A stretch of 64,000 nt of DNA from Actinoallomurus liliacearum. GTDB lineage: Bacteria; Actinomycetota; Actinomycetes; Streptosporangiales; Streptosporangiaceae. Positions within the stretch are counted from its first letter, which is position 1, and the number at the start of each line of letters is the position of its first letter. Of this stretch, positions 33,582 to 42,294 are shown in pieces. Location: the NCBI RefSeq assembly GCF_039542035.1, contig NZ_BAABHJ010000040.1, positions 682,001 to 746,000 of the forward strand, in the 5' to 3' direction. The notes beneath the pieces were generated by a model, which was given only the letters and a program-made list of their open reading frames with translations, was not told the origin of the DNA and did not search any database. The position numbers were made by a program, and so were the translations under genes.

Positions 33582-34556
33582 ATGTCCGGACAACGAGTCG
33601 GCCGCCGGGTTTTTCTGCGTGGAGCCGGAGGCGCCACCGTCGCCTCGGTGGCGGCGGCGTCCGTGTTCGCACCATCCACGACCGGCCAGGCCCAGGCGGC
33701 GCCACGGGCCAGGAAGAAGAGCACCGCCGCGACGTTCCGCTGGTTCGGTACGGCGGGATGGCGGATCGACATCGGGGCGCGGACGTTGCTCATCGACCCG
33801 TACCTCAGCCGGTACTCCACCGGCATGTTCGACGGGAAGTTCAACCCCGCCACAGAGTTGACGGTGGACACCGAGACGATCGACGAGAACGTCGGCAAGC
33901 CGGAGACGATCCTGGTGACCCACTCGCACTGGGACCACTTCAACGACGTCCCGTACATCGCGCAGAAGACGGGTGCGCGGGCCCTCGGCACCATGACGAC
34001 CTACAACCTCGCGCTGGCGTGCGACGTTCCGTCCTCGCAGCTGAGCCAGGTCAAGGGCGGTGAGGTGCTCGACTTCGGCGCGTACACCGTCGAGGTGGTC
34101 GCTTCGCTGCACAGCCGCAACGCCTCGTACTCGGTCGCGTTCCCCGGTGTGCGCCTCAGCCGGCCCGAGAAGCCGAAGACGGTGGGCGACCTGCCGGAGG
34201 GCGACACGCTGAACTTCCAGGTGACCCTGAAGGACGGCCCCTCGGTGTTCTTCATGGGCGCGAGCGACTTCGTGGAGCGCAACGTGACCGGCCTCTCGCC
34301 TGACATAGCCATGATCGCGATGCAGGCGAGCGGTTCGACCTACGACTACGCGGAGCGTGTCATCACGGCGCTGAACCGGCCCTCCGTCATCGTGCCGGTC
34401 CACTGGGACGACTTCGAGGTGGAGCTGGACAACCCGCCGAAGCCCGACCCGAGCACGAAGCCGCACATGGACGACTTCATCGCGACCGTACAGAAGATCA
34501 GCCCGCGCACCAAGGTGGTCGTGCCCGAGTACCTCACCCCGTACCAATTCGGCTGA
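33582..34556 (+). CDS. Tat-exported metallo-beta-lactamase-fold hydrolase
   Basis: 324 aa from ATG 33582 with AAAGGGGAG upstream. Twin-arginine signal GRRVFLRGAGG then a hydrophobic Ala-rich stretch. MBL metal motif THSHWDHF, further metal ligands in the SLHSRN and PVHWDD segments, resembling UlaG/L-ascorbate-6-P lactonase-like or NAPE-PLD-like enzymes. Probably folds with metal in the cytoplasm before export. Substrate unknown. Confidence 0.88.
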   Translation: MSGQRVGRRVFLRGAGGATVASVAAASVFAPSTTGQAQAAPRARKKSTAATFRWFGTAGWRIDIGARTLLIDPYLSRYSTGMFDGKFNPATELTVDTETIDENVGKPETILVTHSHWDHFNDVPYIAQKTGARALGTMTTYNLALACDVPSSQLSQVKGGEVLDFGAYTVEVVASLHSRNASYSVAFPGVRLSRPEKPKTVGDLPEGDTLNFQVTLKDGPSVFFMGASDFVERNVTGLSPDIAMIAMQASGSTYDYAERVITALNRPSVIVPVHWDDFEVELDNPPKPDPSTKPHMDDFIATVQKISPRTKVVVPEYLTPYQFG

Positions 34557-34737
34557 GCGGCCCGAAATTGGTCATCTCACTGGAATTTGGGAATCACCGG
34601 CTGTAGCCTTTCGGCTCCTTGGCGCTGCCCGCGTTTCTTTCGTCCCGTCGTTATGAGCGTCCGGACTCCGGTCCGGCCGACCGTGGACGCCTTGATTCGC
34701 GGCAGAGGCTCCCCGACCCCCTCGAAAAGGAGCCCGC

Positions 34738-36093
34738 GTGACTCCCGATCAGTTCGCCACCGGACCTTCCTCGGCATGCCCCGCCCACTCCGGCCGCCTG
34801 CCGTTGTACGGGCCGGAATTCGCCGCCGACCCCCACGGCACCTACGCCGCCCTGCGCCGGCACGGAGGCGCCGCGCCGGTCGAGTTGGCGCCCGGCGTGC
34901 CCGGCACGCTCGTCGTCGGCTATCAGGCCGCGCTCGACGTCCTGCGCGACCCGATCAGGTTCCCCAAGGACCCCCGCCGCTGGCAGGCGAACGTCGCGCC
35001 CGACTGCCCGCTGCTGCCGATGATGGGCTACCGGCCGAACGCCCTGTTCACCGACGGCGCCGTCCACACCCGGCTGCGGTCCGCGGTGACGGCGAGCCTG
35101 GCGCAGGTGGACTCCAATGTGCTGCGCGGCTGGGTCGAGACCACCGCCGATTCCCTCATCGCGCGACTCGCGCACGTCGGCCAGATGGACCTGATCACCG
35201 AGTACGCCCGCGTCCTGCCGCTCCTCGTGTTCAACTCGATGTTCGGCTGCCCGTCGGTGATCGGGGATCGGCTGGTCCAGGGCATGAGCGGGATCTTCGA
35301 AGGCATCGAGGCCGAGAAGTTCAACATGATCCTGGGCGAGGCCATCATGGAGCTGGTCGCCTACAAACGCGCCAACCCGGGCCCCGACGTGACCTCCTGG
35401 CTGATGGCCCACCCGGCGGAGCTGACGGACGAGGAGATGCTGAGCCAGCTCGTCACGCTCATCGGAGCCGGGACCGAGCCCGTGCAGAACCTGATCGCGA
35501 ACACCATGTTGCTTCTCCTATCCGACGATCGCTTCGCGGACGGCCTGTCGGGGGGCAGCCTGTCCATCGAGGACGCGCTGGACGAGGTGCTGTGGATGGA
35601 CCCGCCCATCGCGAACTACGCGGCCACCTACCCTCCGAAGGAAACGGACCTCGACGGCGTCTGGCTGCCCGCCGACCAGCCGGTCGTCGTCAGCTTCGCC
35701 GCCGCGAACACCGACCCGTCGCTGGCGTCGGACGTACGGGCGGGCAACCGGGCGCACCTGGCGTGGGGCGCGGGGCCGCACACCTGCCCGGCGCAGAGCC
35801 ACGGACGTCTCATCGCCACGGCCGCGATCGAGAAGCTCCTCGACAAGCTCCCCGGCATGGAACTCGCGCCTCCCCCCGAAGGGCTGCAGTGGCGACCGGG
35901 GATGTTCCATCGTGCGCTGACCGCGCTCCCGGTGCGCTTCCCGCCCGTGTCGGTGCCCGCTCCCGTGCCCGTGGCGACGGAGAATCCGCCGGCCCCGCCG
36001 GCGCCGCTCGCCATGCCGGAGCGGCCGGACTTCTCGGACACGGAGCGGCCCCGCTGGTGGCGCACCCTGGTCGGCTGGTGGCGCGGTCAGTAG
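34738..36093 (+). CDS. CYP157-like cytochrome P450 lacking the ExxR arginine
   Basis: 451 aa. Heme-binding loop HLAWGAGPHTC with ligand Cys350. The K-helix reads DEVLWMDPP, so the canonical ExxR is E283-V-L-W286. The I-helix reads GAGTEP (243-248) in place of AGxDT. Loss of the ExxR arginine is described for the CYP157 family of actinobacteria, usually inside conservons. Here no conservon genes (kinase-like, roadblock, DUF742, GTPase) are adjacent. A proline-rich tail of about 50 residues ends in RWWRTLVGWWRG, perhaps a membrane or partner contact. GTG start with AAGGAG. Confidence 0.9.
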   Translation: MTPDQFATGPSSACPAHSGRLPLYGPEFAADPHGTYAALRRHGGAAPVELAPGVPGTLVVGYQAALDVLRDPIRFPKDPRRWQANVAPDCPLLPMMGYRPNALFTDGAVHTRLRSAVTASLAQVDSNVLRGWVETTADSLIARLAHVGQMDLITEYARVLPLLVFNSMFGCPSVIGDRLVQGMSGIFEGIEAEKFNMILGEAIMELVAYKRANPGPDVTSWLMAHPAELTDEEMLSQLVTLIGAGTEPVQNLIANTMLLLLSDDRFADGLSGGSLSIEDALDEVLWMDPPIANYAATYPPKETDLDGVWLPADQPVVVSFAAANTDPSLASDVRAGNRAHLAWGAGPHTCPAQSHGRLIATAAIEKLLDKLPGMELAPPPEGLQWRPGMFHRALTALPVRFPPVSVPAPVPVATENPPAPPAPLAMPERPDFSDTERPRWWRTLVGWWRGQ

Positions 36094-36118
36094 GAGGCGG
36101 CCGTACGGGACCGGGCGG

Positions 36119-36701
36119 TCAAGCCTGTCGTGTCCGGAGGTGTGCGGCGGCCGCTCTCAGCATCTCCTCGTAGGAGACGTGGTCGCCGCTGCGGGCGACG
36201 GTGTATCCGAGCTCATCGGCGTCGGACGGCGTCTCGCATTCGTAATAATATCTGTCCGCAGATTCGAGAACGTCACCTTCGGCGTCTATCGCTATCGCGA
36301 CATAGACGAGTAAGTCATGGTCAAGCGAGTTGCGTGCTTGCTGGATGTTCACTTTCTCGACGGCGTCATGGAGCTGCTGCCGGGTGGTCCATTTCTCGGC
36401 GTGGCTGCGTATGCCGTGCACGTTGGAGGAGACGCACTGCTGGAGTATTCCGCGGACCGCGTCATGCGCGGCCCAGATCAACGGGCTGATCAGGTCGTTG
36501 CCCGGTTTCTCCACCAGGCTCTGTACCTTGTCATCGAAATCCTGCTGTAACGCGTCGAGCGATCCGGCCGTCGGGCGACTCGCCGACCTCGCGGGTGTCG
36601 CGGGCGTCGCGGGTGTCCCCGGGGTCCGCCGTCCCGAGGGATTCGAGTATGTTCCTCGTACGAGAGATTAAGTCGTCGACCTCGGCGCTTCTCAGGTCCA
36701 T
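36119..36701 (-). pseudogene. Hypothetical gene, probably frameshifted within a 9-nt repeat tract
   Basis: A frame from ATG 36701 reads MDLRSAEVDDLISRTRNILE then runs into a Gly/Asp/Thr/Arg tract and stops at 36531. The next frame continues upstream of GTG 36514 as SLDALQQDFDDKVQSLVEKP and then reads a 131-aa helical protein to 36119. Joining them needs one base fewer (583 nt in total). The switch lies in a CGCGAC(A/G)CC repeat near 36580-36610, where slippage is easy. If not frameshifted, the real gene is 36119-36514 plus a separate 56-aa gene. No family recognised; lower GC than neighbours. Confidence 0.5.
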
Positions 36702-36803
36702 CGGACGTCCCGTCGCCGTAACTGACCCCGTCGGGACGATTATCTCAAGCAGATCTCTGATCTATTGGGACGAATGTCCGATTTCGGCCATCGGGTAATG
36801 CAT

Positions 36804-37898
36804 TCAGTAGTCCTCGATGAGGTCGCCGTCGTCGGCGCGGTAGAGGAGGGTGCGGCCGGGCCGCGGGGCGACCCGCATCGTCGCGCCGATCGCCGGTTCG
36901 CGGTCCTCAGGAACGGTGAGCTGGACGTTCGGGCCCGAGGTCGCCAGCGTCACCAGGGACGTCGTGCCGAGGTTCTCGACGATCTCCACCCGGCCCTCGA
37001 TGCCGTCCGCGGCCTCCTGGACGTACTCGGGCCGGAACCCGGCGATGACCTTGTCGCCGGGGCCGACGAGGCCGGTGGCCTCCTCGGGGACCGGCAGCCG
37101 CAGGCCCGCGACGTCGATCTCGTCGGTCCACGAGCTCGTCGGATCGCCGTCTCCGGGCACGCACTCGCCCTCGAGGAGGTTCATCGGGGTCGAGCCGATG
37201 AAGCCGGCGACGAAGATGTTCGCGGGTCGCTGGAAGACCTCGCGAGGGGTGCCGATCTGGCGGACGCACCCGTCCTCCATGACGGCGATGCGGTCGGCGA
37301 GCGCGAGGGCCTCCGCCTGGTCGTGGGTGACGAAGACGGTGGTGACGCCGAGGTCGTGCTGCAGCTTCTTCAGGAACGTCCGGGCCTCCAGGCGGAGGCG
37401 TGCGTCGAGGTTGGACAGCGGCTCGTCCAGCAGGAAGACGGTGGGCCGGGCGGCCATCGCCCGCGCGAGCGCGACGCGCTGCTGCTGCCCGCCGGACAAC
37501 TGCGCCGGGCGGCGATCGAGGTACGGGCCGAGGGACAGCCCGGCGGCGGTGCCGGCCGCCTTCGCCCGGCGTTCGGCGCGCGGCACCTTCTTCAGCCGGA
37601 GCGGGTAGGCGATGTTGTCGGCCACGGTCATGTGCGGGAACAGCGCGTAGTCCTGGAACACCATGGCCACGTCCCGGTCGCCGGGCGGCAGGCGGGTGAC
37701 GTCGCGCTCGCCGATCCGTACGGTGCCGGACGTGGCCGTCTCGAGCCCGGCGATCGTGCGGAGCAGGGTCGTCTTGCCGCAGCCGGACGGGCCGAGCAGC
37801 GCGAAGAACTCCCCGTCCGCGATCTCCAGTGAGAGGTCGTCCAGCGCGCGTACGTCGCCGTCGTAGACCTTCGTCACCGCCTCCAGTGCGACTCTCAT
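36804..37898 (-). CDS. ABC sugar importer ATP-binding protein (UgpC/MsmK type)
   Basis: 364 aa. Walker A GPSGCGKTT, signature LSGGQQQRVALARA, Walker B VFLLDEPLSNLDA, and the C-terminal TOBE regulatory domain of the MalK/UgpC group. It should power the permease pair at 39013-40709, but a truncated tnpB element now lies between it and the permease genes. The start ATG 37898 has no SD and is only 7 nt from a 20-bp hairpin, so translation may be poor. Confidence 0.92.
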   Translation of the reverse strand: MRVALEAVTKVYDGDVRALDDLSLEIADGEFFALLGPSGCGKTTLLRTIAGLETATSGTVRIGERDVTRLPPGDRDVAMVFQDYALFPHMTVADNIAYPLRLKKVPRAERRAKAAGTAAGLSLGPYLDRRPAQLSGGQQQRVALARAMAARPTVFLLDEPLSNLDARLRLEARTFLKKLQHDLGVTTVFVTHDQAEALALADRIAVMEDGCVRQIGTPREVFQRPANIFVAGFIGSTPMNLLEGECVPGDGDPTSSWTDEIDVAGLRLPVPEEATGLVGPGDKVIAGFRPEYVQEAADGIEGRVEIVENLGTTSLVTLATSGPNVQLTVPEDREPAIGATMRVAPRPGRTLLYRADDGDLIEDY

Positions 37899-37905
37899 CA
37901 GCTTC

Positions 37906-37949
37906 GCGGCGTCTCGTCCCCGGCCTTCAGGCCGGGGACGAGACGCCGC
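37906..37949. repeat. Perfect 20-bp hairpin at the left end of the tnpB remnant
   Basis: Arms 37906-37925 and 37930-37949, loop TTCA. The core GGCCTTCAGGCC with flanking GTCCCC/GGGGAC looks like an IS200/IS605-group end hairpin. It could also terminate transcription. Confidence 0.75.
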
Positions 37950-39012
37950 TCCCTCCTCGCATTGTCGGTGGTGGTGGTTAGGGTGCGGGCATGCGGTTCC
38001 GGCTTGCGCCCACGCCTGCTCAAGAGCAGGGGTTGCTGGAGCATTGTTCGCACGCCCGATATATGTGGAATCTGGCGGTCGAGCAGCATCAGCACTGGCG
38101 GCCGGGCCGGGCGTCCGCGCCGGGTTATGCGGAGCAGTGCCGTCAGTTGACCCAGGCGAGACGACAGTTCATGTGGTTGGCGACGGGGTCGCAGACGGTA
38201 CAGCAGCAGGCTTTGCGGGACTTCGCCCAGGCCATGGCGAACTTTTTCGCCGGTACGCATCGGCGGCCGACCTGGCGAAAGGCGGGCGTGCACGAGGGTT
38301 TCCGGATCGTCGGCCAGCGTGGTAACCACTGGGACGTGCGCCGGCTGTCTCACAAGGTCGGACAGGTGTGGATCCCGAAAGTCGGCTGGGTGCGGTTCCG
38401 CTGGTCCCGCCAGGTCCCGGACGAGGCCAAGTCGTTCCGGGTGAAGCGGGATCGGGCGGGCCGCTGGCACGTGGCGTTCGCGGTGATTCCGCCACCCGTC
38501 GACGGACCCGGTACCGGACAGGTCGTCGGGGTGGACCGGGGCGTGGCCGTCTCGGCCGCCCTGTCCACCGGCGAAAAATTGTTTGCGCCCGGCCTGCGCA
38601 GCACCGAGGCCAAGCGCCTGGGGCGCCTGCAGCGCAGGTTGGCGCGCGCCAAGCCAGGGTCGAACCACCGGGCGCGGGTCAAGGTGGCGATCGGCCGGTT
38701 GAAGGCGCGTGAGACCGACCGGCGCAAGGACTGGGCGGAAAAGACATCCACCCGTCTCGCGAGCGATTTCGACCTGATCAGGGTCGAACATCTGAGAATC
38801 AAAAACATGGTGCGGTCCGCGCGCGGCACGCTCACCGTGCCGGGCACGAACGTACGGGCCAAGACCGGCCTCAACCGTTCGATTCATGCGGCCGGTTGGG
38901 GCCTGTTGGTGACCCGCCTGGAGGACAAGGCGCCGGACCGGGTGGAGAAGGTCAATCCCGCGTACACATCTCAGACCTGTCATGCCTGCGGGCATCGCGC
39001 AGCTGGAGGACG
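37906..39012 (+). mobile_element. Truncated IS200/IS605-group (tnpB-only) element
   Basis: From the end hairpin to the junction near the permease stop codon. It carries tnpB without tnpA. The right end is missing: tnpB homology stops after the first zinc-finger CxxC at about 39000, and its frame runs into the reverse complement of the permease end. It sits inside a sugar ABC operon on the opposite strand. Confidence 0.75.
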
Positions 39013-39049
39013 TCAACCTTTGATCCCTCCGTGGAACCGGAAGCCGTAG
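37991..39049 (+). pseudogene. tnpB: C-terminally truncated tnpB nuclease gene
   Basis: 352 codons. N-terminal TnpB wedge/REC-like region (ARYMWNLAVEQHQ), RuvC D in GVDRGVAVSAAL and E in LIRVEHLRIKN are present. The zinc ribbon is cut after CHACGH; the second CxxC and the last RuvC aspartate are gone. The final 12 residues are antisense to the permease C-terminus. The nuclease should be inactive and the guide-RNA-encoding right end is lost. Confidence 0.85.
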
Positions 39050-39837
39050 CGGCGGCTGACGAACAGGAACATGACGACCACGGGAATGGAGTAGAGCAGC
39101 GCGAACGTCGAGATCAGCGCGAGATCCGGCTGGCCGCCCTCGGTGTAGAAGGTGTTGAGGGTGACGGCGGCGGGCTGCTTCTCCGGGCTGCGGTACAGCA
39201 GGAACGGCATGAGGAAGTTGCCCCAGACGTTCACCACCGCCCAGACGGCGATGGTGGCCAGGCCGGGCCGTACGTTCGGCAGCACGACGTGGCCGAAGAC
39301 CTGCAGCGAGTTCGCGCCGAAGACCCGCGCCGACTCCTCATGCGATCGGGGCATCGTGTCCATGAAGTCCTTGAGGATGAAGATGGCGGCCGGCAGCAGC
39401 CCGCCGGTCAGCACGAGGATCACGCCGAGGTCCTGATCGAGCAGGTGCAGCCGGAACATCAGCTGGAAGACCGGCACCATCGCGGCGGTCCCGGTGATCA
39501 CCGAGGACAGCAGCAGGAGCAGGTAGAGGATCGCGTCCCGGCCGGGCACGCGCGCCTTGCTCAGGGCGTACGCGGCGAGCGCGGCGGCGCCGACGGTGAG
39601 CAGCATCGTCCACAGCGACAGCACGGCCGAGTTGTACAGCGAGGGCAGCGCGTTCGGGTCGTCGCCGAGCGCCCGGAAGTTGGCGAGCGTGAAGTCCGGC
39701 CACCGCACCGCGAACGTCGGATGCCGCGTGAACGGCGCGGTGACCAGCCACAGCATCGGCAGCGCGAAGAACGCCGTGACCAGGGCGACGAGCACGTAGA
39801 ACCCGATCCGCCGCAGCACCGTCCGTACGGCCGTCAT
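39013..39837 (-). CDS. ABC sugar importer permease 2 (MalG-like)
   Basis: 274 aa, six TM helices with the EAA loop EESARVFGANSLQVFGHVVL facing the ATPase. Carbohydrate-uptake CUT1 family. Start overlaps the stop of permease 1 by ATGA. Its stop codon lies within about 15 bp of the tnpB element junction, so the downstream ATPase gene has been separated from it. Confidence 0.93.
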   Translation of the reverse strand: MTAVRTVLRRIGFYVLVALVTAFFALPMLWLVTAPFTRHPTFAVRWPDFTLANFRALGDDPNALPSLYNSAVLSLWTMLLTVGAAALAAYALSKARVPGRDAILYLLLLLSSVITGTAAMVPVFQLMFRLHLLDQDLGVILVLTGGLLPAAIFILKDFMDTMPRSHEESARVFGANSLQVFGHVVLPNVRPGLATIAVWAVVNVWGNFLMPFLLYRSPEKQPAAVTLNTFYTEGGQPDLALISTFALLYSIPVVVMFLFVSRRYGFRFHGGIKG

Positions 39838-40709
39838 GCGCGCCTCCGGAGGATCCGCACGTACGCCAGCGCGAGCACGAGGTTGATCAGCAGCATGATC
39901 AGCGAGATCGCGCTGGCGAAGCCGAGCCGCTCACCCGGCAGCGCGGTGAGGTAGATGTACACCGGCAGCACCGCGGACGCGCCGTGCGGCTCGCCCTTGG
40001 TGATGAGGTACGGCGTGAAGTCGTTGAACGTCCACAGGCTGATCAGCAGCGTGTTGGTCAGGACGTGGCCGCGGACGTTCGGCAGGACGACGTCGCGCAA
40101 CTGCTGCCATCCCCGGGCGCCCGCCAGCCGGGCGGACTCCAGTTGGCTCGGCGGGACGTTCGACAGCGCGGCCGAGAACAGCATCATCGAGAACGCCGTG
40201 CCCCGCCACGTGTTGAACACGATGAGCGCGCCCATCGGATGCTCGAACCACCAGTCGTGGCCCGGCGTGCGCAGGATCGTGTTGAGCGTGCCGCCCTGGT
40301 CCTTCAGGAACGCGATCCACAGCCAGGCCACCACCACGCCCGGCAGGATCCAGGCGAGCAGCACGACCGTCTCGACCGTCGCCCTGACCCACGCCCGCGC
40401 CGACCGCAACGACCACGCCAGGAGGAAGCCGAGGACGTTCTGCCCGACGACGGCCGAGCCGAAGACGAACAGCAGCGTACGGCCGAGGGCGTCGCGGAAG
40501 TCCTTGTCGCCGAGCGCCCGCGTGTAGTTGTCCGTGCCGACGATCCGCGGGTGCGCGGCCGCCGTCCCGGTGAGCCGGTAGTCGGTCAGCCCCAGGTAGA
40601 GCGTCCACAGCGCCGGCAGGATGAGGAACACCGTGATGAGCAGCAGGGCCGGGAGGACGAACGCGAGCCCGGCCCGCCGCTCAGCCGGTGCTGACGCTGC
40701 CACTGCCAC
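39834..40709 (-). CDS. ABC sugar importer permease 1 (MalF-like)
   Basis: 291 aa, six TM helices; EAA loop LESARLAGARGWQQLRDVVL. CUT1 family partner of permease 2. GTG start at 40709 (or 40703) overlaps the binding-protein stop by 20-30 nt, so translation is coupled. Confidence 0.92.
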   Translation of the reverse strand: MAVAASAPAERRAGLAFVLPALLLITVFLILPALWTLYLGLTDYRLTGTAAAHPRIVGTDNYTRALGDKDFRDALGRTLLFVFGSAVVGQNVLGFLLAWSLRSARAWVRATVETVVLLAWILPGVVVAWLWIAFLKDQGGTLNTILRTPGHDWWFEHPMGALIVFNTWRGTAFSMMLFSAALSNVPPSQLESARLAGARGWQQLRDVVLPNVRGHVLTNTLLISLWTFNDFTPYLITKGEPHGASAVLPVYIYLTALPGERLGFASAISLIMLLINLVLALAYVRILRRRA

Positions 40710-42057
40710 CGACGGCCTGCTCGAGGTTCTGTTCGTACGCCTTCGCCGCCGCGTCGACGCTCCCGCCCGCCACCACGTCGCCGGTCGCCTTCTGCAGGGC
40801 CGTGGAGACCTGCGGGTACGCGGCGAGGCCGGGGCGTACGACGGTGATCGGCAGCACCTTGGTCGAGATGAAGTTCAGCAGCGGATCGCTCGCGAGCGTC
40901 TCGGCGTTCACGTCGGTGCGCGGGCTGATGCCGACGGCCGTGCGGCGGACCTCCTCCTTGACCGCGTCGTGCGACTGCATGAACGTCAGCAGGTCCCAGA
41001 CCAGCGCGGCGTTCTTCGTGTGCGGATTGATCACCCAGCCGCTGCCGCCGGACAGGCTGACGAAGTCCTGGCCGCGCACGCCGCCGCCGGGCCGCACGGC
41101 GGGGATCAGCGCGTACCCGACCGTCTGGTCCCGGTCCTTCATCGGCGCCACCTCGGCGTCCGGGCCGACGACCTCACGCCAGAAGTAGTCGCTCTCCAGC
41201 AGCATGCCGACCTTGCCCTGGGCGAACCGCTGGAACGACTCGTCCCGGCCCTGCGGGTTCTGCTGCAGCCGCGGGTCGCCGAGGCCGCTGGAGTACACCT
41301 TCTTGTAGACGTCGAGGACGTCGCGGATCTGCGGGGTGTTCCCCAGCCACCTGTCGTTCTCGTAGATCTGGTGGCCGGTGCCGGCGAGCAGCGGCAGCAC
41401 GCCCTGCATGGACGTGGCCTCCGACATCGCGGTGCCGGCGTTGAGCTGGATCGGTGTGACGCCCTTGACGCCCTTGAGCCGCCGGCCCGCGGCGAGGACG
41501 TCGTCCCAGCTCTTCGGCTGCCAGTCGGCGGGGAGCCCGGCCTGCTGGAACAGCTTCCTGTTGTAGAAGATCACGCGGCCGTCGGTGCCGCTCGGCAGGC
41601 CGTACCGCCTGCCGTCGAAGGCCATGATGTTCTGCACCGGCCCGGGGATCTGCGCGAAGCCGTCCCACTGGTTCGCGGTGGCGCCGACGGTCTGGTCGAG
41701 CGGTTTGATGTATCCCGCCTGGGCGAACTCACCGACCCAGATGCCGTCGATCTGCAGCAGGTCCGCGCCGCCGCCCGACTTCAGGTCGAGCGCCGTCTTC
41801 TCCTTGTACGGGGCGTCGTCCACACCCGTCCCCAGGTAGCGGACGGTGACCTTCTTCCCCTTGCTCTTCTCGTACGCGGTGAACTTCGGGATGACGTAGT
41901 CGGTGACCCACTCGGCGCCGGCGGCGTTCTTGCCGCCCTTGACGCCGTTGGCGCTGATCCGGATCGTGGTCCCGCCGCCCCCGCTCGCCCCGCCCGAGCA
42001 CCCGGCCACGATGAGGCCCGTCGCCATGACGGCGGCCGCCGTTCGCGTGATCTTCAT
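40681..42057 (-). CDS. Extracellular sugar-binding lipoprotein of the ABC importer
   Basis: 458 aa from ATG 42057 (GGAGG upstream). Signal and lipobox IVAGC. Family 1 solute-binding protein with GADLLQIDGIWVGEFAQAGY and the DGRVIFYNRKLF hinge segment, as in oligosaccharide CUT1 systems. It delivers a sugar to the permease pair. The neighbouring GH114 lipoprotein suggests an aminosugar polymer fragment as ligand, by inference. Confidence 0.92.
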   Translation of the reverse strand: MKITRTAAAVMATGLIVAGCSGGASGGGGTTIRISANGVKGGKNAAGAEWVTDYVIPKFTAYEKSKGKKVTVRYLGTGVDDAPYKEKTALDLKSGGGADLLQIDGIWVGEFAQAGYIKPLDQTVGATANQWDGFAQIPGPVQNIMAFDGRRYGLPSGTDGRVIFYNRKLFQQAGLPADWQPKSWDDVLAAGRRLKGVKGVTPIQLNAGTAMSEATSMQGVLPLLAGTGHQIYENDRWLGNTPQIRDVLDVYKKVYSSGLGDPRLQQNPQGRDESFQRFAQGKVGMLLESDYFWREVVGPDAEVAPMKDRDQTVGYALIPAVRPGGGVRGQDFVSLSGGSGWVINPHTKNAALVWDLLTFMQSHDAVKEEVRRTAVGISPRTDVNAETLASDPLLNFISTKVLPITVVRPGLAAYPQVSTALQKATGDVVAGGSVDAAAKAYEQNLEQAVGGSGSVSTG

Positions 42058-42134
42058 GCCGCGCCTCCCAGGCAGGCTTTTCACGCTCTTTACTGAGACG
42101 TCGAAGGATTTCCACAATCGCGGCGGCTCCACAC

Positions 42135-42163
42135 CTGTAACCCAGGTCACAATTCGGGCTCAA
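42135..42163 (-). promoter_or_regulatory. Promoter and overlapping operator of the sugar ABC operon
   Basis: On the minus strand: -35 TTGAGC (42163-42158), 17-bp spacer, -10 TTACAG (42140-42135). The 16-bp near-palindrome TGTGAC-CTGG-GTTACA (42151-42136, one mismatch) covers the spacer and -10, well placed for repression. The repressor is not encoded nearby. Confidence 0.6.
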
Positions 42164-42257
42164 CCGGTCTAAGTAGCACTTTTTACCGAGTGGCATGACT
42201 CGGATACCGACTGTGCGGAAGGGGTGCGGGTTCAAGATCATCACTTGTCCCGAAATG

Positions 42258-42286
42258 CTGACGTGTCGGCGGCGTCCGGCTAGCTT
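42258..42286 (+). promoter_or_regulatory. Promoter of the GH114 gene (leaderless)
   Basis: -35 CTGACG (42258-42263), 17-bp spacer, -10 TAGCTT (42281-42286). The start would fall at about 42293-42295, the ATG itself, and no SD exists, so the mRNA is probably leaderless. Confidence 0.5.
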
Positions 42287-42294
42287 GCTCACCT

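Noticed and set aside
34544..34570. Imperfect hairpin over the MBL-fold gene stop codon
   Set aside because: Bulged, AT-rich stem without a T-tract; not convincing as a terminator.
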